Notes: generated from the sequence alone by a model not told the origin. DNA of 64,000 bases from CAVUMR01 sp963742715 (GCA_963742715.1 CAVUMR010000001.1:620001-684000); one strand, 5' to 3'. Positions 1 to 8,222 are shown, counted from the stretch's first letter. A program made the numbers and translations.

Positions 1-207
1 GGTGCCCAGCTCGCGGAGATCCGGCACCGGCTCGGCCTGACCCAGGCACAGCTCGCCGAGGCCGCCGGGCTGTCACAGGCGCGGATCAGCCAGATCGAAC
101 ACGGCAAGGTCACCAACCTGGAGACCCTGCGGGCGTACGTCGTCGGCCTGGGCGGTCACCTTGAGATCGTGGCCAAGATCGGCAACATCCAGCTGAACGT
201 GGCCTGA
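1..207 (+). CDS. XRE-family helix-turn-helix protein, HigA antitoxin-like (5' end missing)
   Basis: The reading frame is open from base 1 to a TGA at 205-207, giving the last 68 residues. It holds a complete helix-turn-helix of the XRE/Cro type (TQAQLAEAAGLSQARISQIE), followed by ETLRAYVVGLGGHLEIVAKIGNIQLNVA-like C-terminal beta residues. That short tail is typical of HigA-type antitoxins, which repress their own operon and neutralise a HigB/RelE toxin. The toxin, if there is one, would lie upstream outside the window, so the toxin-antitoxin role is inferred. Only the start is missing. Confidence 0.75.
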   Translation, partial: GAQLAEIRHRLGLTQAQLAEAAGLSQARISQIEHGKVTNLETLRAYVVGLGGHLEIVAKIGNIQLNVA

Positions 208-248
208 TCCGATCCTCAAGATCGCCGTCTGGTGCACGTCGCGTTCAG

Positions 249-1097
249 TCAACTCGCCGGCGGGCGTACCATACGGTGATCTTGAGGGGTCAAGAAGGCG
301 CGGGGTGGGGTGCCGCGGAGGGGGACGACGACCGGGCCGTGCCGACCGGTGAGGATCTGTACCCGCGCGCCGTAGTGGCGGGCCAGGTTCGGCTCGGTCA
401 GTACCTCGGTCGGCGTACCGGAGGCGACCACGTGACCGCCGTCGAGCAACACCAACCGGTCGGCGTACTCCCCGGCGATCACCAACTCGTGCATGGTGGC
501 AACCACGGTCAGCGGCGGGCCGGTCGGTGAACCGCCCCGGCGCAATTCGTCCACGAGTTCGAGTACGTCCTGCTGGTGCCCGATGTCCAGCGCACTGGTC
601 GGCTCGTCGAGCAGCAGCAGGCTCGCGCCCTGGGCCAGCGCCCGGGCCAGGAACACCCGCTGCCGCTCGCCGCCGGACAGCGTCTCCAGCGCCCGCCCGG
701 CGAACCGGTCGAGATCCAGCCGGGACAGCACCGCGGCCACCGCGTCCAGGTCACCCTGGCTTTCCCGACCCAGCGCCGGAATGTAGGGGGTACGCCCGAG
801 CAGGACGTAATCCAGCACCGCCATGCCGGGCGGCAGGATCGGAGTCTGCGGTACCAGCGCGACCCGCCGGGCCCGGTCCCGGCGCCGGAGCCGGCGCACC
901 GGATCCCCGGACAGTTCCGCGTCGCCGGTGAACGGCAACAACCCGGCCAGCACCCGCAGCAGCGTCGACTTGCCCGCCCCGTTCGGCCCGATGATGGTCA
1001 GCCACTCCCCCGGGGGTACTTCCAGGCTGACGTTGTCGAGGATCCGTGCCTTGTCCAGGTACACGGTGACGTCCCGAACGCTCACCGCCGCGGTCAC
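249..1097 (-). CDS. btuD: ABC transporter ATP-binding protein, cobalamin/Fe3+-siderophore type (BtuD/FecE-like)
   Basis: Cytoplasmic ATPase of about 282 residues that would power import through the BtuC-like permease. Visible motifs are Walker A GPNGAGKST, the signature LSGGE and Walker B LLLLDEP, followed by the switch-region histidine (VVATMHE). The GTG start at 1097 overlaps the btuC stop by 4 nt (GTGA), which marks translational coupling. The open frame continues far upstream but runs antisense-like through btuC, so that extension is ignored. FecE and BtuD are hard to separate by sequence. The cobalamin assignment comes from the riboswitch that heads the operon. Confidence 0.88.
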   Translation of the reverse strand: MTAAVSVRDVTVYLDKARILDNVSLEVPPGEWLTIIGPNGAGKSTLLRVLAGLLPFTGDAELSGDPVRRLRRRDRARRVALVPQTPILPPGMAVLDYVLLGRTPYIPALGRESQGDLDAVAAVLSRLDLDRFAGRALETLSGGERQRVFLARALAQGASLLLLDEPTSALDIGHQQDVLELVDELRRGGSPTGPPLTVVATMHELVIAGEYADRLVLLDGGHVVASGTPTEVLTEPNLARHYGARVQILTGRHGPVVVPLRGTPPRAFLTPQDHRMVRPPAS

Positions 1098-2206
1098 GTC
1101 GGGATCCGCCGGGCGGTACGCAGCACCAGCACGAAGAACGGTGCGCCGAGGAACGCGGTGACGACTCCGATCGGGATCTCGGCGGGCGCGATCACGGTGC
1201 GCGCGGCCAGATCCGCCAGCGCCAGGAACGCGCCCCCGAACAGCGCGGAGAGCGGCAGGATGACCCGGTAGCTCGCGCCGGCGGTCAGGCGTACGGCATG
1301 CGGCACGATGATCCCGACGAAGCCGATCAGGCCGCTCACCGCGACCGCGGCGGCGGTGGCGAGCGACGCCGCGATGACCATCAGCAGCCGGCTGCGGGCC
1401 GGGTGCAGGCCGAGCGAGGCCGCTTCCTCGTCCCCCACGCTCAGCACATCGAGGGTACGGCGGCCGGACATGGTGACGATCGTGGTGACCGCGGCGTACG
1501 GCAGGAGCAGCAGCACCTCGTGCCAACCGGTGGCGGACAGCCGGCCGAGGATCCAGGAGTAGACCTCCTCGATCGTCTCGACGTGCCGCTGCTGGACATA
1601 GGTCTGCACCGCGGTCAGGAAGCTCGCCACCGCGACCCCGGCCAGGATCAGCGTGGCCGGCGAGCGGTACCGGGTGCCGGACACGCCGACCAGATAGGTG
1701 AGCGCGACCGCGAACAGAGCGCCGACGAACGCGGCGGCGGGAAGCGCGGCCGGCGTGGTGGCGGTGGTACCGGGCCGTACCGCGATCACCACGGTCGCTC
1801 CGAGCCCGGCACCGGCGGCCGCCCCCAGCAGGTACGGGTCGGCCAGCGGGTTGCGGAACACGCCCTGGTACGACCCGCCGGCCATGGCGAGCATCGAGCC
1901 GACGAGAAGTCCGAGTACGACCCGGGGCAGCCGCAGCTGCCAGACGATCGCGGCCTCCTGCTCGGTCAGGCCGCTTGTCAGGTGTACCCCCGGCAGGTGT
2001 CCGATGATCTCGCGGGCGACCGCCACCGGGCCCAGCGACACCGGCCCGAAGGCGAGCCCGGCCAGGAACGCGACGACGACAGCCACCAGCCCGGCGACGA
2101 GCCACCGGACCCGTAGCCGGACCGGCTCGGGCAGCGCGGCTGGCGCCGCGCTGCCCTCCGCGCCCGTACTCCCGGCGTCGGTGGCCGGGGTGGAGCGTGT
2201 GCGCAC
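1094..2206 (-). CDS. btuC: FecCD/BtuC-family ABC transporter permease
   Basis: Integral membrane permease of about 370 residues that forms the translocation path for the BtuF-BtuCD importer. Hydrophobic helices run from about residue 32 to the C-terminus. Family landmarks are present: LRLPRVVLGLLVGSMLAMAG near the N-terminal third, NPLADPYLLG, GLIGFVGIIVPHAVR and IPIGVVTAFLGAPFF. I place the start at the GTG at 2206, six bases past the btuF stop, because the longer open frame would read back through btuF. The hydrophilic N-terminal 30 residues are rich in Thr, Ala and Pro. Confidence is high for the family and moderate for B12 as substrate. Confidence 0.88.
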   Translation of the reverse strand: MRTRSTPATDAGSTGAEGSAAPAALPEPVRLRVRWLVAGLVAVVVAFLAGLAFGPVSLGPVAVAREIIGHLPGVHLTSGLTEQEAAIVWQLRLPRVVLGLLVGSMLAMAGGSYQGVFRNPLADPYLLGAAAGAGLGATVVIAVRPGTTATTPAALPAAAFVGALFAVALTYLVGVSGTRYRSPATLILAGVAVASFLTAVQTYVQQRHVETIEEVYSWILGRLSATGWHEVLLLLPYAAVTTIVTMSGRRTLDVLSVGDEEAASLGLHPARSRLLMVIAASLATAAAVAVSGLIGFVGIIVPHAVRLTAGASYRVILPLSALFGGAFLALADLAARTVIAPAEIPIGVVTAFLGAPFFVLVLRTARRIPT

Positions 2207-2211
2207 CGGCG

Positions 2212-3153
2212 TCAGCCCGCTGCCACGTCCCGCATGGCGTCGGCGACCACGCGCAGCAGTTCGACCACCCGTGGACCCCAGCGGGACGCGATGTCGTCGT
2301 CCAGCTCGTACACGTGCCCGCCCTTGACCGCGGTCAACTGCGTGAACCCGGGGCGCTTGGCCAGCGCCGCGGCCGACACCTTGCAGCACTTGGTGTCGGC
2401 CAGGAACACCAGGTCCGGATTGCCCTTCACCAGCGCCTCGGCGGACAGCTGCGGGTAGCCGGTACCGGCCTTGTCCGCCGGGTCGGCCACGTTGCGCAGT
2501 CCGGCCAGCCCGAACACCGCGCCGACGAACGTCTTCGAGGTGAGCGTGTGCAGCTGCGGGTCGAGCTCGTAGTAGTACGTCATCGGCTTGGCCTGCTTGG
2601 GCAGGTCGGCGGTGAGCTTGCCGATCTCGTCCTTCATCCGGGTCACCTGGTCGGCCGCCTGGTCCGGATGGCCGGTCAGCCGGCCCAGGTCGGTGAGCTG
2701 CTTGTACGTGTCGTCCAGGGACTGCGCGGCCGGCGCCGTGTACACCGGAATCTTGAGCTTGGCCAGGGCGGCCACCACGCCGTTCGCGTCGTACGAGAGC
2801 ACCACCAGGTCCGGCTGGTACGCGACGACCGCCTCGGCGTTCGGCTTGAAGCCGGACAGCTTGGTACGGGGCGTGTCGGCCGGATAGTTGGACAGCTCGT
2901 CCACGGCGGTCACCTGCTTGCCCGCGCCCACCGCGTAGAGCAGCTCGGTACCGGTCGGCGACAGCGACACGATCTTCTTGGGTTGCGCGGTGAGGGTGAC
3001 CTCGGTACCACCGGCGCTGACCGTGACCGGGTAGACGGCCTTGGTGTCACCGGTGGAGTCGTTCGAGGACGTGTTGTCGCCGGCCGAGCCGCAGCCGGCC
3101 AACGCGATCGCGGTCGCGACGGCGACCACGAACAGTCTGGGGATCCTTCGCAT
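2212..3153 (-). CDS. btuF: Cobalamin-type ABC transporter substrate-binding lipoprotein (BtuF/FepB-like)
   Basis: Extracellular binding lipoprotein of about 313 residues. The signal peptide ends in the lipobox LAGC (ATAIALAGCGSAG), so the mature protein should be lipid-anchored to the membrane. The body fits the periplasmic-binding fold of BtuF/FecB (PF01497): KKIVSLSPTGTELLYAVGAG, DLVVLSYDANGV and NPDLVFLADTKCC. A GTG at 3159 lies in frame two codons upstream, but the AGGAGG at 3159-3164 has correct spacing only to the ATG at 3151-3153, so I use that ATG. First gene of btuFCD. Its ribosome-binding site sits in a hairpin below a cobalamin riboswitch, which supports B12 as ligand and translational repression as control. 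Confidence 0.88.
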   Translation of the reverse strand: MRRIPRLFVVAVATAIALAGCGSAGDNTSSNDSTGDTKAVYPVTVSAGGTEVTLTAQPKKIVSLSPTGTELLYAVGAGKQVTAVDELSNYPADTPRTKLSGFKPNAEAVVAYQPDLVVLSYDANGVVAALAKLKIPVYTAPAAQSLDDTYKQLTDLGRLTGHPDQAADQVTRMKDEIGKLTADLPKQAKPMTYYYELDPQLHTLTSKTFVGAVFGLAGLRNVADPADKAGTGYPQLSAEALVKGNPDLVFLADTKCCKVSAAALAKRPGFTQLTAVKGGHVYELDDDIASRWGPRVVELLRVVADAMRDVAAG

Positions 3154-3158
3154 CGGCA

Positions 3159-3197
3159 CCTCCTGTCGGTCGAGGATTGCCGCTTCGCCGACAGAGG
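3159..3197 (-). promoter_or_regulatory. Shine-Dalgarno-sequestering hairpin, expression platform of the B12 riboswitch
   Basis: In the minus-strand RNA, CCUCUGUCGG (3197-3188) can pair with CCGACAGGAGG (3169-3159) with a single bulged G. The second arm contains the AGGAGG that serves btuF. The pairing would hide the ribosome-binding site. Known cobalamin riboswitches in GC-rich actinobacteria often act at translation this way. The choice of off-state is inferred. Confidence 0.7.
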
Positions 3198-3222
3198 CTG
3201 CCCACGAGGCGCCCTTCCTCGA

Positions 3223-3390
3223 GAGCGCAATTCGCTGGCACTACGCAGGCGACCTGGCTCGTCCACCGCCGGGGAATGTGCACCGATGGGGGCATCGCAG
3301 TTGCGGGACAGCGCCGGGTTCGCACCGGCTTCGCTGCGTGGTGTCCGCAGAGACGGTAGCTCACGACCGGCATGCTGTGGCACCGGCGGC
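3223..3390 (-). promoter_or_regulatory. Cobalamin (AdoCbl) riboswitch aptamer
   Basis: Read on the minus strand, the segment contains the conserved core AAGCCGGTGCGAACCCGG followed by GCTGTCCCGCAACTG (about 3334-3298). This matches the family pattern GGTGNNAATCC ... CNGTCCCGCNACTGT. About 60 nt later comes GAGCCAGGTCGCCTGCGTAG (about 3260-3241), a good B12 box (AGYCMGGAGACCTGC). The outer ends are approximate because I could not fold the sequence. It lies directly upstream of btuFCD in the same orientation. Confidence 0.87.
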
Positions 3391-3423
3391 CCGGTCATCA
3401 CCCGGTCGACGGCGGTACCGGAC

Positions 3424-3501
3424 GGTCAGCGCCGCCGGTCAGCGCCGCCGGTCAGCGCCGTCGGTCAGCGCCGTCGGTCAGCGCCGTCGATCAGTCCCGC
3501 C
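3424..3501. repeat. 13-bp tandem repeat, six copies
   Basis: Six head-to-tail copies of GGTCAGCGCCGCC/GGTCAGCGCCGTC; the last copy is degenerate (GATCAGTCCCGCC). It lies between the 3' end of the CAP-domain gene and the 5' side of the B12 riboswitch, in the region where the btuFCD promoter should be. There is no spacer DNA, so it is not a CRISPR array. Confidence 0.9.
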
Positions 3502-3544
3502 GGCCGGCATCACCGGCGGGAACCGGCCCAGCTACCGGCTGCTG

Positions 3545-5779
3545 CTACTCGTACCCGAAGTCCTGGGTCCAGTAGTGGCCGTACTCGCCGCCCGTGCCGA
3601 GCCCGACCCCGATGGCCTTGAAGTTGCAGTTGAGGATGTTCGCCTTGTGCCCGGAGCTCTCCATCCAGGCCGCCATGACCTGCTCCGCACTGCTCTGACC
3701 AGCCGCGATGTTCTCCCCGCCCGGTTGGTCGTACCCCTCGGCGGTGATCCTGGCGGCGAAGTCCTGGCCCTCCGGGTTGGTGTGGCTGAAGTAGTTCCGG
3801 TTGGCCATGTCGGCGCTGTGCTTCTGCGCGGCCGCGATGAGCCGGTTGTCGGTGTGCATCGCGGCGCAGCCGGCCTTCTCCCGCTCCGCGTTCACCAACT
3901 GGACGACCTGGTCCTGGGCGGTCGCGATGGTATGCGGTACGGCCGGTGGCGGCGGGACGGTCGACTTGCTCGGCGAGGGTCGCGTACTGGCCTTGGCGAG
4001 GTGGGCGGACGAGCCCAGCGGCTGCTGGAAGCCCTGGCCGGTCGGCCCGGTACTGGCCGGCGACTGTGCCGCGGCGGGACGACCGACCCCGCCCTCGGCC
4101 TGCGCGGGTCCGAGCAGGTACCAGCGGGCACTGAGCGCGCCGAGGCCCACCACCAGCAACACGATCACGCTGACGGTCAGTGACCTCGGAATCCGGGTGG
4201 ACTCCTTGGCGGATCCCGCCGCGCCGCGCCGGCCCGCCGGTCGGTTCTGCGCCGCCCGCTCGGCCGCCCGCCGGGCGGTACGGCTCGGCCGGCCAGCCGC
4301 GGCAGCGCTGGTACGGCGCGGTGTGGCGTCGGTCCGGCGCGGGTCAGCCGTGGTCCGGCGAGGTACCGCGTCGGTACGGCGGGGCGCCGCGTCGGTACGG
4401 CCCGCGGCCGCGGTGTAGACGGAGGGCGGCGGGCTCGGATGAGCAGCTTCCGCGCTGGTCGGGACCGGCGCGGGGCCGCGCTCCTCCTCAGCCCAGTCCG
4501 ACCGCTCCCCTTCAGCCCAGTCCGAGCGCTGCCCCTCAGCCCAGTCCGAGCGCTGCCCCTCAGCCCAGTCCGAGCGCTGCGTCTCAGCCCAGTCCGACCG
4601 CTCCTCCTCAGCCCAGTCCGACCGCTCCTCCTCGGCCCAGTCGGACAGGTAGGAGTTGCGGTACATCGCGGTGCGATCCGGGTCGGCGCCCTGCCGGTTG
4701 TGGCTGCCGTGGGTCGGCTCGTCGGCGGGCCAGTCGTGCCGGACGCCCGCCGCCGCGTCGTACTGTCCGGTCGGTTCGTCGTCCCACGCCGGTCGCGCGT
4801 CCGGGGCGGGCCAGTGCTGGCCGGTGTTCTCCTCGGCGGCCACGTCGTAATGCCCGGTCGGCTCGTCCTCCCAGCCGTCCGTCTCCGCCGGCCGGTCCGT
4901 CTCGCGCTGGCGCCAGGCCCAGCCGGTCGGCGCGCTGGCCGGCGGTTCCGGCTCGCTGACCGGGGCGGCGGGCGCCGGCTGCTCGCCCCACGGGTCACGC
5001 CGGTTCCAGCCGTCGTGCTGGCCCCAGGAGCCGGCCGGGGCCGCGGTGTCGCGCTCGTCCCACTGGTCGCTGCCGCCCGGATGCCGAGGCTGGTCCCAGT
5101 AGTCGTGCTGCGCCCGGGTCCCGTGCCCGGCCTCGCGCTCGTCCGGGTAGCCGCCCTGCGGGGCGCGATCCTGCTGGTCCCAGTAGCTGTGCTGCTCCCG
5201 GGGCTGGTCCGGGTCGTCCTCACCGGCGGCGTCGTGCACCGCCTCGTGGGCCGCCTCGTGGGCAGAGTCGTGCGCGGCGGCCGGGTCGTCGTCCGGATCC
5301 TCGTCGCGGTCGAACCAGCCTGCGGCGTCGTCGGCCGCGGCTACATCGGCCGCCGTGGGATCAGCCGGCTCGTCGAACAACCCGAGGAGGGAACCGCGGC
5401 GGGCGGAGTCGCCGCGGTCGGAAGCGCCGGGGTCGGAAGCGCCGGGGTCGGAGACGCCGTACCCCGAGACCGGGCGCGCGGGGACGTCGTCGTCGAAGAC
5501 CTCGAACGGGTCGCCGTGCCCATCCCCCTGTGCGAGCCAACCGAGTACCGACTCCCCATCCGGGTCGTCCATGGCGGCCGGACGCGGGTCGGCGGCGGTC
5601 TCCGAGTACGCCGCGTCCGGTTGCTCCGACGCGGGGTCTCGGCCGTCGTGGTCGGCTGGCCGCGCGTCCTGTTGCCAGGCCGTGGCGTCACGCCTGTGGT
5701 GGGCCGGCACGTATCCCCCATCCCGGAAGTTACGGAGTGTGCGGCGCCCACCGTACCGATCCCATGCACGGCGGAGCAC
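3545..5779 (-). CDS. CAP-domain (SCP/PR-1-like) membrane-anchored protein with long repetitive N-terminal region
   Basis: Up to 744 residues. The first ~530 residues are acidic, low-complexity and rich in Asp, Ala, Trp and Pro, ending in Arg/Thr-rich DAAPRRT-type repeats. One hydrophobic helix follows (SLTVSVIVLLVVGLGALSA, about residues 545-563). The C-terminal ~130 residues are a CAP domain: VVQLVNAEREKAGC, HSADMANRNYFSHTNPEG, GENIAAGQSSAEQVMAAWM, SSGHKANILN and YWTQDFGYE. The HTNPEG and GENIAAG motifs carry the usual CAP His and Glu. Topology suggests a cytoplasmic repetitive tail with the CAP domain outside. A GTG at 5708-5710, with GGGGGA upstream, is a credible shorter start. Seven copies of an SDWAEEER-like octapeptide are described separately. 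Function of such proteins is generally unknown. Confidence 0.82.
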   Translation of the reverse strand: MLRRAWDRYGGRRTLRNFRDGGYVPAHHRRDATAWQQDARPADHDGRDPASEQPDAAYSETAADPRPAAMDDPDGESVLGWLAQGDGHGDPFEVFDDDVPARPVSGYGVSDPGASDPGASDRGDSARRGSLLGLFDEPADPTAADVAAADDAAGWFDRDEDPDDDPAAAHDSAHEAAHEAVHDAAGEDDPDQPREQHSYWDQQDRAPQGGYPDEREAGHGTRAQHDYWDQPRHPGGSDQWDERDTAAPAGSWGQHDGWNRRDPWGEQPAPAAPVSEPEPPASAPTGWAWRQRETDRPAETDGWEDEPTGHYDVAAEENTGQHWPAPDARPAWDDEPTGQYDAAAGVRHDWPADEPTHGSHNRQGADPDRTAMYRNSYLSDWAEEERSDWAEEERSDWAETQRSDWAEGQRSDWAEGQRSDWAEGERSDWAEEERGPAPVPTSAEAAHPSPPPSVYTAAAGRTDAAPRRTDAVPRRTTADPRRTDATPRRTSAAAAGRPSRTARRAAERAAQNRPAGRRGAAGSAKESTRIPRSLTVSVIVLLVVGLGALSARWYLLGPAQAEGGVGRPAAAQSPASTGPTGQGFQQPLGSSAHLAKASTRPSPSKSTVPPPPAVPHTIATAQDQVVQLVNAEREKAGCAAMHTDNRLIAAAQKHSADMANRNYFSHTNPEGQDFAARITAEGYDQPGGENIAAGQSSAEQVMAAWMESSGHKANILNCNFKAIGVGLGTGGEYGHYWTQDFGYE
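4479..4651 (-). repeat. 24-bp in-frame tandem repeat encoding SDWAEEER-type octapeptides
   Basis: Seven consecutive 24-bp units inside the CAP-domain gene encode SDWAEEER, SDWAEEER, SDWAETQR, SDWAEGQR, SDWAEGQR, SDWAEGER and SDWAEEER. Nucleotide identity between units is high, which suggests recent slippage or recombination rather than ancient duplication. Confidence 0.9.
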
Positions 5780-6004
5780 CCCGGCAGGGCGTGTTCAACC
5801 AGACAGATCCGGGCGCGCCGGGCACCAACCGGGCGGATCAGGGCAGTCCGTGTTCGTGCCGCGACATGGCGCTACGAACACGGTGTGACGAACCGGGAGC
5901 GTGCCGACAGGTGGTAGGAATCCTCAATCGTCGCCAGGTCTAGCGAAGGTTCCCGCCAAACAGGGATAGTGGCCGCGACAGTGAGTGATCCCGCGGGAGT
6001 TCCT

Positions 6005-7381
6005 ATGGCCAGAGCACGAACGATCACAGCAGCCCTCGCCGGCATCACGACCGGCCTGCTGCTCGCGGCGAGCGGCACCAGCCCGGCAACCGCCGGCCTC
6101 GCCGCACCGCCGACCGCACACCCCACCACGGCCGGCACCGCGCCGCCGATCAACTATCACGCGTACACCAGTTATGCCGACTGGCGGTCCGGCACGCGCG
6201 ACGGCGTGACGGCCATTCCACTGCCGCGCACCGGCGTCGTACTGACCCATCCGGCCGGGCAGACCGACTACACCGACCCGCACACGGGTACGACGAAGAC
6301 CTGGGACTACGCCACCTGGACGTCCCCGTCGTACCCGCTGAACTTCAAGGCGACGGAACTGGTCGCCTCGTGGAACGCGCAGACCCCGCCCGGTACCTGG
6401 ATCCAGATCGAGCTGCACGGGACGTACAACGACGGGCAGACCACCCCGTGGTACGTGATGGGTCGCTGGGCCAGTGGCGACCAGGACATCAAGCGCACCT
6501 CGGTGGACGACCAGGGCGACCCGTACTCCGGCGTGTACACCGACACGTTCGCGGTGGACAGCTCGGACGTGGCGAACGGGATCGGGCTGGTCGATTACCA
6601 GCTGCGGCTCACGCTGTACCGGACGCCGGGCAAGTACGTGACCCCGCGGGTGTGGCGGCTCGGCGCGTTCGCCTCGGCGATTCCGGACCGGTTCGAGGTG
6701 GAGCCGAGCCCACTGGGCGGCGCCGAAGGCATCGAGCTGGACGTACCGCAGTTCTCCCAGAACATCCACGAGGGGCAGTACCCGGAGTACGACGGCGGCG
6801 GTGAGGCCTGGTGCTCGCCGACCTCGACCGAGATGGCCATCGAGTACTTCGGGTTCCACCCGAGCAAGAAGCAGTTGTCCTGGGTGGACCCGAGCTACGC
6901 GGACCCGAGCGTGGACCACGCGGCCCGGTTCACCTACGACTACCAGTACGAGGGCGCCGGCAACTGGCCGTTCAACGCGGCGTACGCGGCGTCCTACCTC
7001 GGCCTGGACACGATGGTCACGCAACTGCACTCGTTGTACGAGCTGGAGCAGTTCATCAAGGCCGGCATCCCGGTCATCACCTCGCAGTCGTTCTACGACT
7101 CCGAGCTGGACGGCGCCGGGTACAGCACCTCAGGCCACCTGATGCTGATCCGGGGCTTCACCGAGAACGGTGACGTGATCGCCAACGACCCGGCGTCGTC
7201 GTCGGACGAGGCGGTTCGCAACATCTACAAGCGGCACCAGTTCGAGACGGTGTGGCTGCGTACCAAGCGACACCTGACCGGCGGTGGCACCGGCAGCGGT
7301 ACCGGCGGGATCGTGTACCTCTACAAGCCGTTCTGGAAGAAGTGGCCGAAGGGGCTCGACCCGACCAATCCGAACTGGTAG
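6005..7381 (+). CDS. Secreted C39-like cysteine peptidase family protein
   Basis: About 458 residues with a Sec signal peptide (MARARTITAALAGITTGLLL...ATAG) and no further membrane helix, so it should be exported. The N-terminal ~210 residues form a beta-rich region with many Trp and Tyr. The C-terminal part resembles the peptidase C39-like family (PF13529): cysteine in GGEAWCSPTSTEMAIEYFG, histidine in TSGHLMLIRGF and aspartate in VIANDPAS, a plausible Cys-His-Asp triad. The ATG at 6005 is chosen because GGGAG lies 7-11 bases upstream and the signal peptide begins there; the frame opens 36 bases earlier. Substrate unknown. Confidence 0.83.
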   Translation: MARARTITAALAGITTGLLLAASGTSPATAGLAAPPTAHPTTAGTAPPINYHAYTSYADWRSGTRDGVTAIPLPRTGVVLTHPAGQTDYTDPHTGTTKTWDYATWTSPSYPLNFKATELVASWNAQTPPGTWIQIELHGTYNDGQTTPWYVMGRWASGDQDIKRTSVDDQGDPYSGVYTDTFAVDSSDVANGIGLVDYQLRLTLYRTPGKYVTPRVWRLGAFASAIPDRFEVEPSPLGGAEGIELDVPQFSQNIHEGQYPEYDGGGEAWCSPTSTEMAIEYFGFHPSKKQLSWVDPSYADPSVDHAARFTYDYQYEGAGNWPFNAAYAASYLGLDTMVTQLHSLYELEQFIKAGIPVITSQSFYDSELDGAGYSTSGHLMLIRGFTENGDVIANDPASSSDEAVRNIYKRHQFETVWLRTKRHLTGGGTGSGTGGIVYLYKPFWKKWPKGLDPTNPNW

Positions 7382-7392
7382 GTCCACGGGGG

Positions 7393-7429
7393 CGGGCGGC
7401 GACAGCTCAGTGCGAGTTGTCGCCGCCCG
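7393..7429. terminator. Bidirectional terminator hairpin between convergent genes
   Basis: Perfect 12-bp inverted repeat CGGGCGGCGACA (7393-7404) / TGTCGCCGCCCG (7418-7429) with a 13-nt loop. It begins 12 bases after the C39-like gene stop and overlaps the last codons of the convergent DUF4229 gene. It has no clear U-tract, as is common for actinobacterial terminators. Confidence 0.7.
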
Positions 7430-7715
7430 TCTTCTCGCTGGCACGCTCGGTCGCGGGCGGCTCGTCCTCGCCGGCCAGCGCGGCCCGGAGCCGTTCCTTC
7501 TCCTCCCGCCGCCGCGCCGCCGACTCGGCCAGCTGCTCCGTCAGCTCCTCGCGCCAGCGCCGGAGCAGGAAGTACGACAGCGGTAGCGAGACCAGCAGCG
7601 CGAGCATCATGGTCAGGAACAGGTTCAGGTGCAGCGGCAGGAACAGCACGACCGCCACCACGAACAGGCCGATCCGGCCCAGGGAGTACTTCACCGCGGG
7701 TGGCATCCTGGCCAC
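7407..7715 (-). CDS. DUF4229 family small membrane protein
   Basis: 102 residues. Two hydrophobic helices lie at about residues 13-30 (IGLFVVAVVLFLPLHL) and 34-50 (TMMLALLVSLPLSYFLL), followed by a charged helix RRWREELTEQLAESAARRREEKERL and an acidic tail. This is the DUF4229 layout seen widely in actinobacteria; no function is established. The GTG start at 7715 has GAGAGGA just upstream. It stands alone between a terminator hairpin and the next minus-strand membrane gene. Confidence 0.75.
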   Translation of the reverse strand: MARMPPAVKYSLGRIGLFVVAVVLFLPLHLNLFLTMMLALLVSLPLSYFLLRRWREELTEQLAESAARRREEKERLRAALAGEDEPPATERASEKTGGDNSH

Positions 7716-7775
7716 GTCCTCTCTCGTATGTTCTCGGCGGTCGCCGTGCGCGGCCCGGGGGCGCGCTGCGCACAG

Positions 7776-8222
7776 TCAGCTGACCTGACGGTCCAGCCAG
7801 CGGATACCGAAGAACCAGAACGGGGCGTACACGACGAGCGCCGTCCCGGCCGCGATCGCCCCACCGAACAGCGGTCGCAGGTCCGCGACGGTGGCGCCGA
7901 CCGCGAATCCGGCCGCGACCGAGATCGCGACAGTCACGCACAGCACGCCGATCCGGCCGCGTACGCCGCGCCAGGCGCGGAAGTCCTCGACGTACAGCCA
8001 GACCGGCAGGACCGCGGCGAGCCAGCCACTGGCCAGCCCGAAACCGCCGAGGCCGAACGCGGCGAACAGCACGTCCACGATCGCGACCAGCGCGAACGTC
8101 GCCACGAATCCGGCGACCAGGGCGACCAGCAGGTCACCGAAGCGCTCCACCCGCCCGTCCGGATCGCGCCGGGGGAAGGTGGGCCTGGTACCGGTGTCCC
8201 GACCGCCGGGTTGCCCCGCCAT
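7776..8222 (-). CDS. Hypothetical four-helix membrane protein
   Basis: 148 residues with a hydrophilic N-terminal ~30 residues, then about four hydrophobic segments (LLVALVAGFVATFALVAIVDVLF, ASGWLAAVLPVWLY, IGVLCVTVAISVAAGFAVGA, GGAIAAGTALVVYAPFWFFG). The ATG at 8222 is preceded by GAGGAG with good spacing; the upstream extension of the frame lacks a ribosome site and would overlap the purC leader. It is divergent from purC. I do not recognise a named family. Confidence 0.7.
   Translation of the reverse strand: MAGQPGGRDTGTRPTFPRRDPDGRVERFGDLLVALVAGFVATFALVAIVDVLFAAFGLGGFGLASGWLAAVLPVWLYVEDFRAWRGVRGRIGVLCVTVAISVAAGFAVGATVADLRPLFGGAIAAGTALVVYAPFWFFGIRWLDRQVS

Noticed and set aside
3424..3501. 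CRISPR-like array
   Set aside because: Copies are contiguous 13-mers with no spacers.
2197..3621. Long plus-strand open frame opposite btuF and the riboswitch
   Set aside because: Antisense shadow of a real gene in GC-rich DNA; its translation is Arg/Gly/His-rich with no family features.
4439..5917. Plus-strand frame with repeated SPVRALP units
   Set aside because: Complement of the SDWAEEER repeat region of the CAP-domain gene.
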